From Comamonadaceae bacterium UBA2121 (lineage in GTDB: Bacteria; Pseudomonadota; Gammaproteobacteria; Burkholderiales; Burkholderiaceae_C), in contig DCYB01000007.1 in the NCBI GenBank assembly GCA_002331385.1, positions 186,001 through 250,000 on the forward strand: a stretch of DNA of 64,000 nt. Direction: 5' to 3'. This document shows, one piece after another, positions 59,644-64,000 of the stretch (position 1 is its first letter; the number at the start of each line of letters is the position of its first letter). The notes beneath the pieces are model-generated. The model had not been told where the DNA came from and did no database searches. It was given only the letters and a program-made list of their open reading frames with translations. Made by a program: the position numbers and the translations under genes.

Positions 59644-61086
59644 ATGACGACTCCCGCATTCATCGACGAACTGCGCCAACTGGTTGGCGCGACGCATGTC
59701 CTGACCGATGGTGACCTCACCGCGTGGGAGCTGGACTGGCGCCGCCGCAGCCACGGCAAGGCACTCGCCGTCGTTCGGCCCGCCAACACCGACGAGGTTG
59801 CCGCCGTAGTGCGTGCCTGCGCCAGGGAGCGCGTGAGCATCGTTGCGCAAGGCGGCAATACGGGGCTGTCGGTTGGCTCCACGCCGGACGACAGTGGCAC
59901 GCAGGTGGTGCTCAGCCTCACGCGCATGAACGCTGTGCGCCACATCGATCACGCCAATCTCACCATGACCGTGGACGCGGGCTGCGTGCTGCAAAACCTG
60001 CAGGACGTGGCGGAAAAAGAGGGACTGCTGTTCCCGCTGTCGCTGGCGGCGGAAGGCAGTTGCACCATCGGCGGCAACCTGGGTACCAACGCAGGCGGCA
60101 CACAAGTGGTTCGGTACGGCAACACGCGCGAGCTGTGTCTTGGTCTGGAGGTCGTCACCGCGCAGGGCGAGGTCTGGGACGGCCTCAAGGGTCTGCGCAA
60201 GGACAACACGGGCTACGACCTGCGCGATTTGTTCATTGGCAGCGAAGGCACATTGGGCATCATCACCGCAGCGACGATGAAGCTGTATCCTCAGCCCGCA
60301 GCGCAGCTCACCGCATGGGCGGCGGTTCCGTCCATGCAGGCTGCTATCCGCTTGCTTGGCTTGGCACACAAACAACTGGGCGCGGGCCTGACCGGGTTTG
60401 AAGTGATGGGCCAGTTCGCGCTGAGCTTCGTCACGCGCCACATGCCGCAGTTGCGCATTCCCTTCACCGATATGAAGGACGAAGCGCCTTACTGCGTGCT
60501 GCTGGAGAACTCCGACAGCGAATCCGAACAGCATGCGCGCGAGCGCTTTGAATCGCTGCTGGAGCTGGCGCTGGAAGATGGCTGCGTCGTCGATGCGGTC
60601 GTGGCCGAAAGCATCGCCCAGGCCCGCGAACTATGGCATGTGCGCGAAAGCATTCCGCTCGCGCAAGCCGAAGAAGGCCCGAACATCAAACACGATATTT
60701 CGGTCGCGGCATCACGCATTCCCGATTTTGTGGACTACGCCGACGCGCTGCTCCAGCGCGAGCTGCCGGGCGTGCGCATCGTGAACTTTGGCCATCTGGG
60801 TGACGGCAATCTGCACTACAACGTGCAAGCCCCTACCGAGGGTGATCCCAAGGCGTTCATGCGCGACAACGAGGATCGCGTGAACCACCTTGTCTATGAA
60901 GCCGTGGCGAAATTCGGCGGCTCGTTCTCCGCAGAGCATGGCGTCGGGGGACTCAAGGTGGACAAGCTGCAAAAGTACCAGTCCCCGGTGGCGCTGTCGA
61001 TGATGCGCGCCATCAAGCAGGCGCTCGATCCCTTGGGGATCATGAACCCCGGCCGCATCCTGCCCGTCGCCGACAACGCGAGTTAA
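59644..61086 (+). CDS. GlcD-like FAD-linked oxidoreductase
   Basis: A 480-residue VAO-family flavoenzyme. FAD-binding half: RPANTDEVAAVVRACARERVSIVAQGGNTGLSVGS and SCTIGGNLGTNAGGTQVVRYG. C-terminal cap: GHLGDGNLHYNVQAP and SAEHGVGGLKVDKL (catalytic His-rich loops). Probable substrate is a 2-hydroxyacid such as D-lactate, glycolate or D-2-hydroxyglutarate. It follows DUF2069 and converges on a lipoprotein gene, with stops four bases apart. Confidence 0.9.
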   Translation: MTTPAFIDELRQLVGATHVLTDGDLTAWELDWRRRSHGKALAVVRPANTDEVAAVVRACARERVSIVAQGGNTGLSVGSTPDDSGTQVVLSLTRMNAVRHIDHANLTMTVDAGCVLQNLQDVAEKEGLLFPLSLAAEGSCTIGGNLGTNAGGTQVVRYGNTRELCLGLEVVTAQGEVWDGLKGLRKDNTGYDLRDLFIGSEGTLGIITAATMKLYPQPAAQLTAWAAVPSMQAAIRLLGLAHKQLGAGLTGFEVMGQFALSFVTRHMPQLRIPFTDMKDEAPYCVLLENSDSESEQHARERFESLLELALEDGCVVDAVVAESIAQARELWHVRESIPLAQAEEGPNIKHDISVAASRIPDFVDYADALLQRELPGVRIVNFGHLGDGNLHYNVQAPTEGDPKAFMRDNEDRVNHLVYEAVAKFGGSFSAEHGVGGLKVDKLQKYQSPVALSMMRAIKQALDPLGIMNPGRILPVADNAS

Positions 61087-61090
61087 ACGC

Positions 61091-61690
61091 TTAACGGCTG
61101 GCCGTTGGCGACATCACGTTCGCCATGGTCTTCTTCACATCGGGCGGCCAGGGAATGTCGCCCGATGCCAGATCGGTGAACTCCGATTGCGTGCCGTCGT
61201 GCAGCAGCCATACGCGCACGGCATTGCGCACGGGATCGATCACCACCGCGCCGCCCTCGTTGCCTCCTTCGTGCGGCCGGTTGCCGATGATGCTCCAGAC
61301 CTCGCCCTCGCGCGACAGCGGACCGACGGTGCCTAGATTCTTCACCAGCGTGGCGTACTGGTCGCCCATGAGCGCTTTGAGCCGCTGCGCCAGCACACCG
61401 GTTTCAAGAAAGCGCACCTCGTCCTGCGGGTATTTGCCCAGCAGCGGCTCCAGCGAAGCCAGCCTCGTCTCGCCTGCTTGCGGCACGTGCGCCTTGCGCA
61501 CAAAAGCGCGATTGCCGCGGATCTCCTGCGCCTGCGCGCTGCTGATGGGCGACGTCGACACGCGCGCCTCCGGTTCGGCCTTGGGCGCAGGAGGTGGTAC
61601 CGTGACGGGTGGCTTTTTGGAGTCGCACGCCAACAGCAGGGTGGCAACGGCGCACAGTGCCACAACGGTTCTGCAATGGGTGAGTGTCAT
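61091..61690 (-). CDS. Lipoprotein of unknown function
   Basis: A 199-residue protein with signal sequence and lipobox (TLLLAC, Cys22), then a Pro/Ala-rich linker (KKPPVTVPPPAPKAEPEA) and a globular domain of about 150 residues ending TMANVMSPTASR. AAGGAG lies eight bases before the ATG at 61690, so the longer frame is unlikely. The globular domain (LEPLLGKYPQDEVRFLETGVL, GNRPHEGGNEGGAVVIDP) is not one I recognise. Divergent from thyA. Confidence 0.75.
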   Translation of the reverse strand: MTLTHCRTVVALCAVATLLLACDSKKPPVTVPPPAPKAEPEARVSTSPISSAQAQEIRGNRAFVRKAHVPQAGETRLASLEPLLGKYPQDEVRFLETGVLAQRLKALMGDQYATLVKNLGTVGPLSREGEVWSIIGNRPHEGGNEGGAVVIDPVRNAVRVWLLHDGTQSEFTDLASGDIPWPPDVKKTMANVMSPTASR

Positions 61691-61985
61691 GAAACCTGCT
61701 CCTTCCGATTTCCGCAAGCCCGCGCGCAGCCAGCGTTCTCTCAGACTGCGTCGCTGGACGGGGGTGATGTATCGATTTTGAATCAGCCGCGACTTATTTA
61801 TATCACCGGAGCGTGACATTTCGCTAAAAAATGTGTCGCCCGGAAAGCTGCGCACATCTCGTACAGCGCACAAGGAGACCCGGTCCATGGCACACTAGCC
61901 GATAGTTTCCGGCGCGCCTTCTGGCGCCTGCACACAAGACCATTCGCCCTGCCTGACAGGGCTTCCAATTGGGCCCAAACTGTTC

Positions 61986-62810
61986 ATGAGCACGAGCATC
62001 GCATCCCGTCCCGTCCGTTCGCAATATGAAGACTTCCTGCGTCACGTCTTTGAAAATGGCGTGTCCAAGTCCGACCGTACTGGCACGGGAACGCGCAGCG
62101 TGTTCGGCTACCAGATGCGCTTCAATCTGGCAGAAGGCTTTCCGCTCGTCACCACCAAGAAGGTGCACCTGAAGTCCATCATTCTGGAACTGCTGTGGTT
62201 TCTGCGTGGCGACAGCAACGTCCGCTGGCTGCAAGAGCGCGGCTGCACGATCTGGGACGAATGGGCACGCGAGGACGGCGACCTGGGCCCCGTGTACGGC
62301 GTGCAATGGCGCAGTTGGCCCACTCCCGGCGGGGGTCACATCGACCAGATCGCCGAAGTGGTCCAGCAACTCAGGAGCAACCCGGACAGCCGCCGCATCA
62401 TCGTGAGCGCATGGAACGTGGCCGACCTGCCCGACATGGCGCTCATGCCCTGCCATGCGTTCTTCCAGTTCTATGTGGCCGATGGCAAGCTCAGTTGCCA
62501 GCTTTATCAGCGCAGCGCCGACATCTTCCTCGGCGTTCCATTCAACATCGCCAGCTACGCGCTGCTCACCCACATGCTGGCCCAGCAATGCGATCTGGAA
62601 GTGGGGGATTTCGTCTGGACCGGCGGTGATTGCCATATTTACAACAACCATTTCGAGCAGGTGCAAACGCAGCTTTCCCGCACGCCGTATGCCTACCCCA
62701 CTCTGAAAATCAAGCGTCGCCCAGACTCCATATTCGAGTATGAGTATGATGATTTCGAAGTGCTTGAATACGAACACCACGCAGCCATCAAGGCACCTGT
62801 GGCGGTTTGA
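61986..62810 (+). CDS. thyA: Thymidylate synthase
   Basis: A 274-residue enzyme that methylates dUMP with methylene-tetrahydrofolate. Catalytic Cys is in LMPCHAFFQFYV; substrate loops SDRTGTGT, TIWDEWA and QRSADIFLGVPFNI are intact. Length is normal. folA starts 43 bases downstream, so the dihydrofolate made here is recycled by the next gene product. The start at 61986 is supported by alignment; no strong ribosome-binding site is visible. Confidence 0.96.
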   Translation: MSTSIASRPVRSQYEDFLRHVFENGVSKSDRTGTGTRSVFGYQMRFNLAEGFPLVTTKKVHLKSIILELLWFLRGDSNVRWLQERGCTIWDEWAREDGDLGPVYGVQWRSWPTPGGGHIDQIAEVVQQLRSNPDSRRIIVSAWNVADLPDMALMPCHAFFQFYVADGKLSCQLYQRSADIFLGVPFNIASYALLTHMLAQQCDLEVGDFVWTGGDCHIYNNHFEQVQTQLSRTPYAYPTLKIKRRPDSIFEYEYDDFEVLEYEHHAAIKAPVAV

Positions 62811-62853
62811 GTTTATGGTCGTAGTTTTGGTTTGAGTTCAAGAGGGCACAGCC

Positions 62854-63345
62854 ATGCATATCAACCTGATCTTCGCTCGCGCGGCCAACGGCGTTATTGG
62901 CAAGGGCGGCGTCATGCCATGGCATTTGCCGGAAGACCTCGCGCATTTCAAGGAGCTGACCCAGGGTCGTCCGGTCGTCATGGGTCGCAAAACGTGGGAC
63001 TCGCTGCCCGAGCGCTTTCGCCCGCTGCCTGACCGCCTGAACATTGTCGTCACGCGCCAGGAAGTCTGGCAGGATGAAGGCGCGAAGCCCGCCACCAGTC
63101 TGGAAGACGCGCTGAACATCGCCGGTCAGAGCGCCGATACCGTGTGGGTCATGGGCGGTGCGCAAATCTATGCGCAAGCCTTGCCGCTGGCACGCCGCGT
63201 CGAGGTGACGGAAATCCATCGCGAATTCGAGGGCGATGTGTTCGCTCCCGCACTGGGTCCCGAGTGGAAGGAAACCGCCCGCACCGATCACGTCGGTGCC
63301 AACGGCATTCCCTTCAGCTTTGTGACGTACAAGCGCCAGGATTGA
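62854..63345 (+). CDS. folA: Dihydrofolate reductase
   Basis: A 163-residue reductase. It starts MHINLIFARAANGVIGKGGVMPWHLPEDLAHF, with the Asp of PWHLPED as proton donor, and keeps RPVVMGRKTWDSLP and VWVMGGAQIYAQAL. It lies 43 bases after thyA on the same strand and shares its pathway. Closed by an intrinsic terminator. Confidence 0.96.
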   Translation: MHINLIFARAANGVIGKGGVMPWHLPEDLAHFKELTQGRPVVMGRKTWDSLPERFRPLPDRLNIVVTRQEVWQDEGAKPATSLEDALNIAGQSADTVWVMGGAQIYAQALPLARRVEVTEIHREFEGDVFAPALGPEWKETARTDHVGANGIPFSFVTYKRQD

Positions 63346-63383
63346 GTCGCGGCAGCGCAGGCTTTCCCGGCTCTCCATCCCCC

Positions 63384-63414
63384 AAGCGGGCGCGCCATCT
63401 GGCCGCCCGCTTTT
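63384..63414 (+). terminator. Intrinsic terminator of thyA-folA
   Basis: AAGCGGGCG and CGCCCGCTT pair, extended inside by GCC/GGC, and TTTT follows. Confidence 0.85.
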
Positions 63415-63432
63415 GCGTGGTGCCCTGCACCG

Positions 63433-64000
63433 TCACTTGTCGCCCATGACCGCCTTCATTGCGTCGCCTTGTGGCATGCCGCCCAAGCGCTGTGCCAGCC
63501 CCTGTTCGTCGCGGAAGACGATGCCGGGTGTGCCGCGAAAGCCCAGCTCGGTCATCAGCATCTGGTTTGCATCGAGCTTGGCGCGGATGTCGGTGGACAC
63601 GCTGGCCGCAGGCTTGATGCCGCCACTCGCAAACTTCTTTTCGTTTTCCAGCAAGGCGGCGGTCTTGTCACGCGCGCCCAGGATGGCTGCGGCCTTGGTG
63701 CTGCTGTCGGCCTTGATGACGCCGACCAGCACGTGGCGCAGTTGCACCTTGCCCGCGTCCACCCACGGGCGCGCTGCGTCCCAGAACTTGTGGCAATACG
63801 GGCAGTTCGGATCGCTGAACGTATAGACAATGCGCGGCGCGTTGGCCTTGCCGTCCAGCACCCACGCCGATGCATCGAGCTTGGCGAACATGGCATCGCC
63901 CATCGGTTTTGCGACCAGATCGGTGATGCGCTGTTCATCCACGCGCTTGCCGTCGGGACTCAGGCGCGTGCCGACGATGCCGTTGCCGTCCGGTGTCACA
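63433..64000 (-). CDS. DsbG/DsbC-like thiol:disulfide interchange protein, N-terminus outside the window
   Basis: The visible 189 residues are the C-terminal thioredoxin-fold part of a DsbC/DsbG-type protein. The active site is FSDPNCPYCHKFW (CPYC), the form used by DsbG, and the cis-Pro loop is GFRGTPGIVFRDE. The frame runs to the window end, so the signal peptide and dimerisation domain lie beyond 64000. It acts in the periplasm on disulfides or sulfenic acids. Convergent with folA. Confidence 0.86.
   Translation of the reverse strand, partial: VTPDGNGIVGTRLSPDGKRVDEQRITDLVAKPMGDAMFAKLDASAWVLDGKANAPRIVYTFSDPNCPYCHKFWDAARPWVDAGKVQLRHVLVGVIKADSSTKAAAILGARDKTAALLENEKKFASGGIKPAASVSTDIRAKLDANQMLMTELGFRGTPGIVFRDEQGLAQRLGGMPQGDAMKAVMGDK

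Noticed and set aside
1..64000. CRISPR arrays, prophage, insertion sequences, rRNA genes
   Set aside because: No direct-repeat arrays, transposase, integrase or rRNA sequence was seen anywhere in the window.

Overview
The window is a chromosomal segment of a high-GC betaproteobacterium, most likely Burkholderiales/Comamonadaceae. The grounds are the tig-clpP-clpX-lon order, a Bug-family solute receptor beside a class III CoA-transferase, squalene genes hpnC/hpnD/hpnE, an IPTL-CTERM protein, a DUF3325-DUF3649-PepSY-TonB-receptor iron cluster, and dense short-overlap operons. I see no prophage, insertion sequence, CRISPR array or replication origin.

Layout. 1-1.7 kb (+): end of an NAD(P)-binding protein gene, then DoxX-like and DUF2269 membrane proteins in ATGA-overlapping order. 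1.7-5.0 kb (-): a CoA-transferase, Bug receptor and GrdB-like protein operon with two palindromes upstream. 5.3-11.0 kb (+): a proVWX-type osmoprotectant importer with two tandem ProX paralogues, behind a canonical sigma-70 promoter and a structured leader of about 530 nt. 11.1-13.4 kb (+): a BaeSR-like two-component system. 13.4-20.4 kb: class II fumarase (fumC), a large Ig-repeat IPTL-CTERM protein, a DUF3617 protein and class I fumarase. 20.5-27.4 kb: a lipobox-MAPEG fusion, an AhpD-like protein, a DUF938 methyltransferase, a tandem CDGSH protein, an NAD(P)H:FMN reductase, a TerB-DUF697 protein, a GFA protein, glutamate racemase and a YgjP-like metalloprotease. 27.4-35.1 kb (-): a protein of unknown function behind tRNA-Leu, a Gly-Cys-Gly tRNA group, then lon, clpX, clpP and tig, with a 108-nt nested hairpin between clpP and clpX.

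35.5-40.0 kb (+): a Fur-box-preceded iron uptake operon whose PepSY gene carries a one-base frameshift. 40.1-42.2 kb: a TPR-glycosyltransferase-like protein, a 41-residue membrane microprotein and a second tRNA-Leu. 42.3-46.7 kb (-): an RND efflux pump and its membrane-fusion lipoprotein under a TetR-type operator. 46.7-57.8 kb: hpnC, serB, a LysR regulator divergent from an Afu/Phn-type ABC importer, a GT-B glycosyltransferase, an LpxH-like phosphatase, and hpnD-hpnE. 57.8-64 kb: a YihY/BrkB protein, DUF2069, a GlcD-like FAD oxidoreductase, a lipoprotein, thyA-folA, and a DsbG-like gene running off the end.

How the genes work together. ProVWX imports compatible solutes. Trigger factor, ClpXP and Lon form the protein quality-control block. 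DUF3325, DUF3649, PepSY and the TonB receptor form a ferric-siderophore uptake unit. HpnC, HpnD and HpnE together would convert farnesyl diphosphate to squalene, although squalene-hopene cyclase is not in the window. ThyA and FolA couple dTMP synthesis to folate recycling. Less settled points are the ligand of the GrdB-like operon, the substrate of the Afu/Phn-type importer, the function of the proV leader, and whether the PepSY frameshift is real.
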